DNA of 64,000 nt, taken from contig NZ_JRFE01000024.1 of NCBI RefSeq assembly GCF_000756305.1, forward strand, positions 293,621 through 357,620, written 5' to 3'. This document shows positions 8,534-16,129 of this stretch, piece by piece. A program made the translations under genes and the position numbers. How positions within the stretch are numbered: position 1 is the stretch's first letter; each line of letters starts with the position of its first letter. Under the pieces are notes generated by a model. It made no database searches. It saw only the letters and a list, made by a program, of their open reading frames with translations, and was not told the origin of the DNA. Source of the DNA: Myxosarcina sp. GI1. Lineage in GTDB: Bacteria > Cyanobacteriota > Cyanobacteriia > Cyanobacteriales > Xenococcaceae.

Positions 8534-8788
8534 ATGGACATTATGTTTCTAGATGATGCTTGGCAAGACTATTTGTATTGGCAGAAAGCAGATAAAAAAA
8601 TACTCAAACGCATCAACCAATTAATTAAAGATACACAAAGAACTCCTTTTAAAGGAATCGGTAAACCAGAACCCCTTAAATTTGATATGTCGGGGCTGTG
8701 GTCGCGTCGCATCAATCAAGAACATCGCCTAATTTACCAAGTCAAAGACAACTGTATTATTATCGTTCAATGCCGTTATCATTATTAA
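8534..8788 (+). CDS. yoeB: YoeB-family ribosome-dependent mRNA interferase toxin
   Basis: Toxin of the pair: YoeB binds the ribosomal A site and cuts mRNA there. The 84-residue length and motifs follow E. coli YoeB closely: WQDYLYWQKADKKILKRINQLIKDT, TPFKGIGKPEPLKF, GLWSRRINQEHRLIYQV and the C-terminal CRYHY, which carries the catalytic His-Tyr pair. All expected residues (Glu in NQEH, Arg, His, Tyr) appear intact, so the toxin looks functional. It directly follows yefM (6-bp gap). A possible third reading frame starts inside its last codons. Confidence 0.95.
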   Translation: MDIMFLDDAWQDYLYWQKADKKILKRINQLIKDTQRTPFKGIGKPEPLKFDMSGLWSRRINQEHRLIYQVKDNCIIIVQCRYHY

Positions 8789-9321
8789 GCGATCGCCCTT
8801 CGCAATGGATGATTGAATTATCAACAATTACAAGTAAACATCCTCTAAATATCATTCATCTATTAGATACGGTTTCAGGTTCTAAAAATATAGAAATTTC
8901 GTTGCGGCTTGTAATTGCCAAGTTAGCAAAAGTACACCCGACTCTTTTGCCCGAACAGGGAAGATTTGTACAACCCAAACACAGCAAATTATTCAGCGAG
9001 TTATATTTTCTCGTGAGAAAGTATGACGAGCTTTCAGATGATGTGCGAGGTAATATTTTTCAGATATAGCATTACGTATTAAAGTTAGGACATTTTAATT
9101 GCTACTTACTACCTACTACCTACTACCTACGAGGTAATAACTGATATGTCCTAACATAACTTTGTACGGCTATATATCTCGATCTTGATGGCGTTGAGCA
9201 AGGTTACAGTGATTGGACAACTGTTCGAGAAGACTACAAACAACTGCTAACTGCGGGTAGTAATTACAAAAAATGGCTCGATTTTTTGGCGTTGGTGAAT
9301 CAAGGTATGATTTTTAAGTAA
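8770..9321 (+). pseudogene. Unknown gene apparently interrupted by a small inverted-repeat element
   Basis: Two open segments flank the element at 9069-9170. The left one runs from an ATG at 8770 (or 8809) to a TAG at 9067-9069 and ends DELSDDVRGNIFQI. The right one is open from 9160, has no start codon, reads LDLDGVEQGYSDWTT... and stops at 9319-9321. Removing exactly 9069-9170 (102 bp) joins them in one frame, through NIFQIYIYLDLDG, giving a protein of about 137-150 residues. I do not recognise the product. The 8770 start would overlap yoeB by 19 bp, suggesting cotranscription with the toxin-antitoxin pair. That the element split an intact gene is inference; a chance open frame is the alternative. 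Confidence 0.45.
9069..9170. mobile_element. Short inverted-repeat element (MITE-like), copy 1
   Basis: 102 bp bounded by imperfect 23-bp inverted repeats at 9069-9091 and 9148-9170. The inner 10 bp (gttaggacat / atgtcctaac) are perfect. The core holds three copies of the heptamer tactacc. The flanks are TA-rich (...gatata and tatata...), compatible with a TA-type target. A second, related element lies at 51459-51531. It encodes nothing. Confidence 0.5.
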
Positions 9322-9448
9322 CGAGTTGATTTAATTGAATTGAACAAGCTTAAAGCTTAGAGCTTAGAGCTACGAACAAAAACATTTTGTGTGTCATACA
9401 TTCAATTACCAACGCCGATTTTTTAAATTAAGTAGCTTGGTATTGCTA

Positions 9449-10969
9449 TCAATAAATTTTTGTCTGCAAAGCTAAAAAATTTACCACCCAGTCTTTAAGC
9501 CGATAGGTAGCCAGACAGTCATCTTCGTTGTAACGTAAAATAAGCTCTAACCAAGCGCGATCGCCCGTAGCCAACCAACTATCATACCAACAGACACTAA
9601 TATCGCCACTAGCTTCAGTGTCACGCCAGTCAAACCCAATCCAGTTGGCTAAAGATTTTAAAGAATAACTTTCTACGGGAAAAACTACCGAGTTCATAAT
9701 TTGCTGATGTAAATCGACAAAGCGAGACAGTAAAGCTTTAGATTCTGTTTTCGGCGTTCCATATAGTCTCGCCAGACGTTTGACGGTATCTACTTCATAT
9801 TCGGAATAATGAAAGATCGGTGCATCTGGATATAAAGAGACAAAATCCCAAAACTGCTGCCAAATTTTTCCTTCGTCTTGAGTAGTTTCAGCTAAAAAAG
9901 CGTGAAATTGCTGTTGGTTTCGATCGCGATCGACTATTAACACTCCCAATAAATAGTCAATTTGGCGTTCTGGTTCGGCTTCGATATCGAAATACAGTTC
10001 GATCTCTGCTGTAGGAAGCAAAAGCTGGTGACGATTGTAGCTAGATTTAACTATCGCTTGCCCTTCGATAATCGCTCTTACCTGTTGTCTTAGGCGATCG
10101 GCAATATCGCTACCGACTATCTCTTGAAGTTGATGTTGTGAAACTGTAGCTAAAGATTCTAAATTATTGACCCCAAACTCTTTTAGATCTTGATAGCGTT
10201 TGGGAGTAATGCCAGGAACTAGAGATAAATGCTGTTGAGCTTGAGCCGTAGCGTAACAGTAGCTATACCAATGACAGAGATTACATTTTTGTCGGGATAT
10301 AAATACTTCTGGTTTGGCTTTTTCGGCTAATACTTGCAAACAATCAGCTACGGTCATCTGCATTTTTGGTTGCCAAAACTCTAAACTGACGTTGTATTCA
10401 TCACCTTGGCGCAAAATTAATCGAGATTCAGTAGGAATCGCTTCTTGTATAGCTGCTAAAATTTGTCCGTTAAAAGCAGCAATTAGCTTATATTCTGGTT
10501 TAGGACGACGACCGAGTTTTATATTTACTGGTATATATTGCCAATCACCAAATTTTGAGTATCCAGGCTGTTTGAGCAATAGAGAAGGAGCAGCTAAAAA
10601 AGTTAAACTGCCAAATATGCTTTCCCAATCGATAGTGAATCTTGCTTCACGATTGGTTCTAATGGTAATATCCTGCCACTCCAACCAATTAAGAGCCAAC
10701 ATACCACCATAAATACAATCTGCTCCTTGTGCCATTAAAGCAACCGTTTGTTGAAAGTTGAGTTGCCAATTATGCCGCGATACTTCGGGTTGTCGATAGG
10801 TTTGCGATCGCGCCGCTAAGATCTGACGTATGTGAGCTTGATTTTCTCTTTTTAGTTTGAGTAAAAATTCTTTTTCGGGATCGCGAACAGCAAAATCGCC
10901 ATAAATATCTAAAAAAGTACGGCGGCTACAGCGTTTGTAATTGAGCAGAAGATAATCTGTTAGCAGCAT
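9449..10969 (-). CDS. TM0106-family RecB-like nuclease with C-terminal RNase H-like exonuclease domain
   Basis: Putative nuclease of about 506 residues. I start it at the Met at 10969 (MLLTDYLLLNYKRC); the frame extends 12 residues further without family similarity. The N-terminal RecB-type part contains Cys in NYKRCSRR and, near residue 240, the cluster KCNLCHWYSYC. This one-plus-three cysteine arrangement is that of 4Fe-4S Cas4/AddB-like nucleases. A helix-hairpin-helix follows (LVPGITPKRYQDLKEFGV). The C-terminal third is a DEDD-type 3'-5' exonuclease fold (ELYFDIEAEPE ... RYNEDDCLATYRL). A DNA-repair role is inferred from the family. It is divergent from the cystine lyase gene, 130 bp away. 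Confidence 0.87.
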   Translation of the reverse strand: MLLTDYLLLNYKRCSRRTFLDIYGDFAVRDPEKEFLLKLKRENQAHIRQILAARSQTYRQPEVSRHNWQLNFQQTVALMAQGADCIYGGMLALNWLEWQDITIRTNREARFTIDWESIFGSLTFLAAPSLLLKQPGYSKFGDWQYIPVNIKLGRRPKPEYKLIAAFNGQILAAIQEAIPTESRLILRQGDEYNVSLEFWQPKMQMTVADCLQVLAEKAKPEVFISRQKCNLCHWYSYCYATAQAQQHLSLVPGITPKRYQDLKEFGVNNLESLATVSQHQLQEIVGSDIADRLRQQVRAIIEGQAIVKSSYNRHQLLLPTAEIELYFDIEAEPERQIDYLLGVLIVDRDRNQQQFHAFLAETTQDEGKIWQQFWDFVSLYPDAPIFHYSEYEVDTVKRLARLYGTPKTESKALLSRFVDLHQQIMNSVVFPVESYSLKSLANWIGFDWRDTEASGDISVCWYDSWLATGDRAWLELILRYNEDDCLATYRLKDWVVNFLALQTKIY

Positions 10970-11099
10970 TGTTTTACCTATCGATACCAAGCACAATGTT
11001 GCCACGTCAATGTTTTATCTTTTACCTGTCGATGATTAACTGCTGTTGTCTTCTCCAAGTCGAGATATACTAACAAGGGTTCGCTACCACGCTACTTTT

Positions 11100-12293
11100 A
11101 TGATTAATAGTTTAGCCAAAATAGATTTAAAAAAACACCGAGAGCAATTTCCAGGACTAAAAAATAAATCTTATTTTAATTTTGGCGGTCAGGGTACAAT
11201 GCCTCAAGCTGCGATCGAGGCGATTTTAGAAACCCATCAATACATTCAGGAAGTAGGACCTTTTTCGGGCAAAATTAATGCCTGGCTGATTCAAAGATCG
11301 ACATGGTTGCGCGAATCATTAGCTGAGGAATTAGGAACTACAGCCGCAACTATTACCCTTACCGAAAACGTTACCGCAGGCTGTAATATCGCTCTGTGGG
11401 GTATCGATTGGCAGCCTGGCGATCGCCTGTTAATGACTGACTGCGAACACCCTGGAGTTATCGCTACGGTTGAAGAAATTGCGCGGCGTTTTCAAGTAGA
11501 AGTTGCTATTTGTCCGATTTTAGACACTCTCAACCGAGGTAACGCTACAGAAGTTATCGAGCAGTATTTAACTGCCAATACTCGTTTGGTGGTGTTGAGC
11601 CATTTACTGTGGAATACGGGACAGGTATTACCCCTAAAAGAAATAGTCGAAGTTTGTCACAACTATCAGACTAACAATAAACCAATTAGAGTATTAGCAG
11701 ATGCCGCTCAGTCTGCTGGCTCTTTGGCTTTAAATTTACCAGAATCGGGGGTAGATTATTACGCTTTTACAGGTCATAAATGGTTTTGCGGCGCTGCTGG
11801 CGTTGGTGGACTGTATATTAGTGAAGCGGCATTTGACAGCTTACAGCCGACGTTTATTGGCTGGCGCGGGGTAAAACTTGACTCACAAGGACAACCCCAA
11901 GCTTGGAAAAGCGACGGACAAAAGTTTGAAGTAGCTACTTCGGCATATCCCGAATATGAAGGATTGCGTTCTGCGATCGCCGTTCATCAAGCCTGGGGTA
12001 CTACCCAACAGCGTTACCAGACGATCTGCGAACTCAGTCAATACTTGTGGTCGAGTCTACAGCAAATCGACAGAGTTGAATGTTTAAAAGATACCGCTCC
12101 CGAAGCAGGATTAGTTTCTTTTCAAATAGCCGACATCAAACATCAACAGCTAGTTGAGACTTTAGAAAAGCAAGGATTTTTCTTAAGAACCATTGCTAAA
12201 CCCGACTGCATACGTGCCTGCGTTCACTATTTAACTCTACCAGAGGAAATAGAGCGCTTAGTTGAAGCAATAAGTAATTCGCTCTCTCACTAG
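11100..12293 (+). CDS. L-cystine/L-cysteine C-S lyase (C-DES), aminotransferase class V fold
   Basis: PLP enzyme that breaks cystine to pyruvate, ammonia and cysteine persulfide, and can supply sulfane sulfur for Fe-S cluster assembly. The sequence follows the structurally known Synechocystis C-DES closely: HREQFPGLKNKSYFNFGGQG, LTENVTAGCNIALWGIDW, TDCEHPGVIATV, VLSHLLWNTGQVLPL, DAAQSAGSL and the PLP-lysine motif YYAFTGHKWF. The ATG at 11100 matches family length (about 398 aa); a TTG 54 bp upstream is open but unneeded. It lacks the active-site cysteine loop of NifS/SufS. Its neighbour on the other strand is a nuclease with a probable Fe-S cluster. Confidence 0.92.
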   Translation: MINSLAKIDLKKHREQFPGLKNKSYFNFGGQGTMPQAAIEAILETHQYIQEVGPFSGKINAWLIQRSTWLRESLAEELGTTAATITLTENVTAGCNIALWGIDWQPGDRLLMTDCEHPGVIATVEEIARRFQVEVAICPILDTLNRGNATEVIEQYLTANTRLVVLSHLLWNTGQVLPLKEIVEVCHNYQTNNKPIRVLADAAQSAGSLALNLPESGVDYYAFTGHKWFCGAAGVGGLYISEAAFDSLQPTFIGWRGVKLDSQGQPQAWKSDGQKFEVATSAYPEYEGLRSAIAVHQAWGTTQQRYQTICELSQYLWSSLQQIDRVECLKDTAPEAGLVSFQIADIKHQQLVETLEKQGFFLRTIAKPDCIRACVHYLTLPEEIERLVEAISNSLSH

Positions 12294-12426
12294 TCTTCTG
12301 TCAACTAATTAATGAAAATCCTATATTGTAACATCCAACAAAAACTTAATCTCTGGCTATTAGGCGATGAATAAACAAGAAAATTGAGTTGTAATCGAAA
12401 ATGAACTGATATAAATAAAAAATTTA

Positions 12427-13086
12427 ATGATTAAAGCAGTAATTTTTGATTTAGATGGCACCTTAGTTAATTCGGTTGACTACCACGCCCAAGCTTGGGT
12501 AGAGGCATTTAAAAAACACGGTTACGATTTTTCTTTTGAAAAGCTACGCCAGCAAATTGGTAAAGGTAGCGAATTTATTATTGGTGAGCTTCTTTCAGAA
12601 TCAGAGTACGAAAAGTATTACGATGATATTTCTAATTATCGCAAACAATACTACCAGGAAAATCTTTTAGAGAAGGTGCAACCTTTCCCTAAAGTTAGAG
12701 AGTTATTTGAGAAGATCGAACAAGACGGCAAAGAAATTGTTTTGGCATCTTCGGCAAGAAAAGAAACTATCGAACATTATAAACAACTACTAAATATTGA
12801 AGATCTAATTAAACATGCCACCTCTACAGACGACGTAGAAAAGTCCAAACCAGAACCAGATATTTTTAATGCCGCACTGGATAAATTAACAGGTATGGAC
12901 AAAGAAGAGGTAATCGTAGTTGGCGACAGTCCTTACGATGCGATCGCCGCCTCTAAAATTCCTCTCTACACTATTGGCGTTCTCTGTGGTGGCTTTGACG
13001 AAAAGGAATTAAGAGAAGCAGGATGTTCGGAGATTTTTAAAGATCCAGCAGATATGTTGGCAAATTATTCTAAGCTGCCATTTTAA
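12427..13086 (+). CDS. HAD-superfamily phosphatase (PGP/beta-PGM-like)
   Basis: Haloacid-dehalogenase-type hydrolase, 219 residues. The nucleophile motif is VIFDLDGTLVNS at residues 5-16, with a four-helix cap domain (about 18-85), motif II ASSARKE, motif III lysine in KSKPEPDIFNAAL and motif IV VVGDSPYDAIAA. The cap type and length match phosphoglycolate phosphatase or beta-phosphoglucomutase relatives, but the substrate cannot be assigned. It is a soluble cytosolic protein. It has no close operon partner; tRNA-Leu follows about 90 bp downstream. Confidence 0.88.
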   Translation: MIKAVIFDLDGTLVNSVDYHAQAWVEAFKKHGYDFSFEKLRQQIGKGSEFIIGELLSESEYEKYYDDISNYRKQYYQENLLEKVQPFPKVRELFEKIEQDGKEIVLASSARKETIEHYKQLLNIEDLIKHATSTDDVEKSKPEPDIFNAALDKLTGMDKEEVIVVGDSPYDAIAASKIPLYTIGVLCGGFDEKELREAGCSEIFKDPADMLANYSKLPF

Positions 13087-13177
13087 ACCAGTATTTTTGT
13101 TTTCTTATTTTGAGCGATCGCTCAGAAAAAGTTTAGCGCGAGACTAAATTATATGATAGATTAGAAATCGCCAGGAT

Positions 13178-13259
13178 GCGGATGTGGTGGAATTGGTAGA
13201 CACGCACGCTTGAGGGGCGTGTGGCTCACGCCTTGCGAGTTCGATTCTCGCCATCCGCA
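13178..13259 (+). tRNA. tRNA-Leu (GAG)
   Basis: 82-nt class II tRNA. The acceptor stem gcggatg/catccgc is perfect, as is the anticodon stem cacgc/gcgtg with loop ttgaggg (anticodon GAG). It has a long variable arm and T arm gcgag-ttcgatt-ctcgc, with discriminator A at 13259. CCA is not encoded. It reads CUC/CUU leucine codons. Confidence 0.96.
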
Positions 13260-13338
13260 CTTGTCGTTACAGTCGGCAAAACCAAGATATTAGTCGCTAA
13301 AAGCAAAGTACACTACGGCACAATTATTCGTTTTTTGC

Positions 13339-13512
13339 TCAATCTTTGCTATTACTGTTGTTTAACTGACGAACTGTTCCTCCATGTATTTTTGCCATAG
13401 TCTCTGCCATCTGTAGCGAGCTAAATTTATTAGCTTTTTCTTTTCCAGGTTGCAGCTTACCTGAAGCGGTTAGATAGTGAGTAAATATACCTACTTTTTT
13501 TCTACTATCCAC
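13339..13512 (-). CDS. Possible small basic protein, 57 aa
   Basis: This open frame lies in the roughly 400-bp gap between tRNA-Leu and the DoxX gene. It would start at GTG (13512) with aggag 10 nt upstream on the minus strand, and would encode MDSRKKVGIFTHYLTASGKL... ending NNSNSKD. The middle part (QPGKEKANKFSSLQMAETMAKIHGGTV) looks like a real folded domain: mixed polar and hydrophobic, with a Gly-Gly turn. I do not recognise the family. The rest of the gap (13260-13338 and 13513-13677) shows nothing further. Confidence 0.42.
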   Translation of the reverse strand: MDSRKKVGIFTHYLTASGKLQPGKEKANKFSSLQMAETMAKIHGGTVRQLNNSNSKD

Positions 13513-13677
13513 ACAAGTTAATCATCTCCTAAGCTCGATAAGAAATTAGTGATGTCATAATTTTATGAGAAACCCTTGCCGTTGAGAATAGTAATGTTAA
13601 GTAAATATACTCAGTTTTTATTTTCTTCAACGCTCTGTTTTAAATAAATTTGTATTTCAATTGATTTTTTGACCGTA

Positions 13678-14115
13678 ATGAAAAACTTAATCTTATCTAA
13701 CAAAGAACTGCTTAGAGTTATTTTGGCTGTTTGCCTTTTAGTGGTTGGAATCTTACACTTTGTCCTACCCGAACCATTCATTAAAATAGTTCCACCCGTT
13801 TTTCTCTATCCAGCCGCTATGGTGTATATTAGTGGCTTTTTTGAAATTTTGGGTGCAATAGGGCTATTGTTTCCACCAGTTAGCAGATTAGCAGCCTGGG
13901 GTTTGGTGTCATTATTTATTGCGGTTTATCCTGCCAATCTCTACATGGCAATCCATCATATTCATATTCCCAATATTCCCGTTAGTAACACGTTTCAGGC
14001 TATTAGACTACCATTACAATTTGTTTTAATTGCCTGGGCTTGGTGGTATACTCGCCCCGATGATAATCCTAACCAGGCTTCGATTATTCCTGGTTATCCC
14101 AAGGTTAATGAATGA
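13678..14115 (+). CDS. DoxX-like membrane protein
   Basis: Integral membrane protein of about 145 residues with four helices: LLRVILAVCLLVVGILHFVL, FLYPAAMVYISGFFEILGAIGLLF, LAAWGLVSLFIAVYPANLYMAI and the C-terminal LQFVLIAWAWWYT. The Gly-H-F-L-P-E-P-F pattern after helix 1 and the E-x-L-G-A-x-G-L-L pattern of helix 2 match DoxX-like family proteins. The ATG at 13678 is preferred to the TTG three codons upstream. Function is unknown; family members have been linked to redox or sulfur-oxidation modules. No partner is nearby. Confidence 0.82.
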   Translation: MKNLILSNKELLRVILAVCLLVVGILHFVLPEPFIKIVPPVFLYPAAMVYISGFFEILGAIGLLFPPVSRLAAWGLVSLFIAVYPANLYMAIHHIHIPNIPVSNTFQAIRLPLQFVLIAWAWWYTRPDDNPNQASIIPGYPKVNE

Positions 14116-14172
14116 TGTAAAATCGTATTACTAAACTCATCGCCTAGAGTTTTTTAGTAGAGAGAGAGCTTT

Positions 14173-14568
14173 TTAGTCGAAACCCCATAGTAGATTGAGA
14201 CTATAACTGCGAAATTGTTCGTCGGCACTAATTAAATAAAAATTTTCTGCGATCGCTTGGGCAATCAAGATGCGATCGAAAGGATCGCGATGATGTAGGG
14301 GTAGAGAAAAAACTTTGAAAGTATGATGGTGTTCGATGTTGAGGGGCAAAATTGTAAGCTCCATCATTCTGCTTGGAATATGAATATCTGGCGTTTCTGG
14401 CAAAGGTAGTTTACCTAAGCCTGCTTTGATAGAAATTTCCCAAGAACTAGCAGCAGACAAATAAAGCTGATTATTTCTGTTTTTTAACATTGACTGAGCT
14501 TGTTTTCCCAATCGTTTGGGTTCTGTTAACGCCCAAAGAGAGATTTGCGTGTCAAGCAAAATTTTCAT
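14173..14568 (-). CDS. vapC: PIN-domain toxin, VapC family
   Basis: RNase toxin of a type II pair, 131 residues. The PIN-fold acidic residues are visible in MKILLDTQISLWAL (Asp6), SSWEISIKAGLGKL (Glu), HRDPFDRILIAQAI (Asp) and LISADEQF (Asp). The common LLDTH motif has Gln in place of His here; this is not a catalytic position. It starts inside the antitoxin stop codon (4-bp ATGA overlap), so the two are translationally coupled. RNA target is unknown. Confidence 0.92.
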   Translation of the reverse strand: MKILLDTQISLWALTEPKRLGKQAQSMLKNRNNQLYLSAASSWEISIKAGLGKLPLPETPDIHIPSRMMELTILPLNIEHHHTFKVFSLPLHHRDPFDRILIAQAIAENFYLISADEQFRSYSLNLLWGFD

Positions 14569-14816
14569 TCCATTGTACCACCTTCAAAGGCAGATAAAAT
14601 ATCTTCTGGTAAAGGAGCGTTGAAATCTTCAGGAACAGTAAATAGTCCTTCATCTTGACCTAAAACACGGTCTTCAAGTGGTTTCTCAATAGGTACGAGA
14701 CGTACAATAGGTTTGCCAGCTTTAGCAATAATTATATCTTCACCTAAAACAGCACGAAACAGTAACTGAGACAAATGAGTCTTGGCTTCGTGAATATTAA
14801 TTTGGGTCATGTCCAA
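14565..14816 (-). CDS. Antitoxin of the Phd/YefM family, partner of the VapC toxin
   Basis: 83-residue antitoxin. The N-terminal DNA-binding fold reads INIHEAKTHLSQLLFRAVLGEDIIIAKAGKPIVRLVPI, the classic prevent-host-death pattern. The acidic C-terminus (EDFNAPLPEDILSAFEGGTME) should wrap the toxin. The start could be the first Met or the Met two residues later. It lies upstream of vapC with a 4-bp overlap, and the promoter should lie in the 150-bp gap towards the methyltransferase gene. Confidence 0.92.
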   Translation of the reverse strand: MDMTQINIHEAKTHLSQLLFRAVLGEDIIIAKAGKPIVRLVPIEKPLEDRVLGQDEGLFTVPEDFNAPLPEDILSAFEGGTME

Positions 14817-14968
14817 AATATTAAACTAAGCTATTAGCTAAGTCTATGATAATTTCTCGATTTTTCTTTCGGCAGTGGCAATTAAGAGCAATTTCTCGTA
14901 TAACTCAAAAATATGCTTAATAGTTCGTCATAATCAAATAATAGATAGTTAGACAATTGCCATAAAAA

Positions 14969-15613
14969 ATGATGCTAAGACCAGAGCAAAGGTCTAAATT
15001 AGACGATACAAACGACAATGATTTTTATGCCCTTCCTCGCTTTGTCACTCACGTTGATGACAGTTTTATCGATCGCCTGACCGATTTATATCGCCAAAGA
15101 TTGCAACCTAATACGTGTATTCTAGATTTGATGAGTAGCTGGGTATCTCATCTGCCATCAGAAATGCAGTTCGAGCATGTTGAAGGTCATGGATTAAATA
15201 AAGAGGAATTAGCTAAAAATCCTCGTTTAGATAGCTATTTCGTGCAAAATTTAAATAAAAACCCCAAACTACCTTTAGAAGATGCCAGTTTTGATGCGGT
15301 CTTAATTGCAGTTTCCGTACAGTATATTCAGTATCCAGAGGCAGTGTTTTCAGAAATACTCCGCATTCTCAAGCCAGGGGGAATTGTTATTATTAGCTTT
15401 TCCAATCGCATGTTCTATCAAAAAGCGATCGCTGCTTGGCGAGACAGTACGGAAACTAAACGAATTGGATTAGTAGAGCAATATTTTCGAGCCGCTCCTG
15501 GCTTTAGCAATCCAGAAACAGTAGTACATAAGTCATCAGTTCCTAGTCTTTGGCAAATGTTAGGGGTTATGGGCGGCGATCCTTTTTATGCGGTTATTGC
15601 CAGCAAAATCTAA
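14969..15613 (+). CDS. Class I SAM-dependent methyltransferase
   Basis: Methyltransferase of 214 residues. The SAM motif I region is TCILDLMSSWVSHLP, which is atypical: it lacks the GxGxG glycines and has DLMSSW, as in a cyanobacterial/plant subgroup of type 11 enzymes. Motif II/III are LPLEDASFDAVLIAVSVQYI and the post-motif is ILRILKPGGIVIISFSNRMF. A conserved-looking N-terminal segment, FYALPRFVTHVDDSFIDRLTDLYRQ, precedes the fold. Substrate is unknown. The gene stands alone, divergent from the vapBC pair. Confidence 0.82.
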   Translation: MMLRPEQRSKLDDTNDNDFYALPRFVTHVDDSFIDRLTDLYRQRLQPNTCILDLMSSWVSHLPSEMQFEHVEGHGLNKEELAKNPRLDSYFVQNLNKNPKLPLEDASFDAVLIAVSVQYIQYPEAVFSEILRILKPGGIVIISFSNRMFYQKAIAAWRDSTETKRIGLVEQYFRAAPGFSNPETVVHKSSVPSLWQMLGVMGGDPFYAVIASKI

Positions 15614-15697
15614 ATAAAAACCGATTGCCAAAAACTAGTTTAAAATAAGCTAGGATTTAGTAAATTTTTGTAAACATGGAATGAAGCTAGAAAGATC

Positions 15698-16129
15698 GTG
15701 AAACATGAAGATTTTATGCGTATAGCGCTTGAAGAGGCAAAAAAAGGCGATATGCCCTACGGTGCAGTGTTAGTAAAAGACGGAGAGATTATTCTTCAGG
15801 GACATAATACTTCCCAAACCGACAATGATGTCTTGGCTCATGCAGAAAGTAATGTTTTGCGAAGCTTTACCAAAAAAAACTCTTATTCATTGGATGCCTT
15901 AAAAGGCTATACCCTTTATACTACTTGTGAACCCTGTCCGATGTGTGCTGCGGCTTGCGTTTGGGCGGGTTTATCGGAAATTGTTTTTGGGGCTTCGATA
16001 AAAGAATTAATCGGTATTGGGTCAAAACAAATCGATATTGCTTGCGAAGAAATAGTTGCCAAAGGCTTTCAAAACATCAAAGTAACCAAAGGTATTTTAG
16101 CTCAAGAGTGTTTGGAACTCTTTAAATAA
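15698..16129 (+). CDS. Nucleoside/base deaminase, CMP/dCMP-type zinc enzyme
   Basis: Zinc-dependent deaminase of 143 residues. It has the HAES catalytic motif (His zinc ligand and Glu proton shuttle) and the second zinc motif CEPCPMCAAA. The start is probably the GTG-type codon at 15698 (gtgaaacatgaagat). Its length and GDMPYGAVLVKDGEI motif resemble guanine deaminase/TadA-like nucleoside deaminases. TadA itself normally has different flanks, so a free-base or nucleoside substrate is more likely. The TAA stop directly abuts the ATG of the following UbiB kinase gene. Confidence 0.87.
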   Translation: MKHEDFMRIALEEAKKGDMPYGAVLVKDGEIILQGHNTSQTDNDVLAHAESNVLRSFTKKNSYSLDALKGYTLYTTCEPCPMCAAACVWAGLSEIVFGASIKELIGIGSKQIDIACEEIVAKGFQNIKVTKGILAQECLELFK

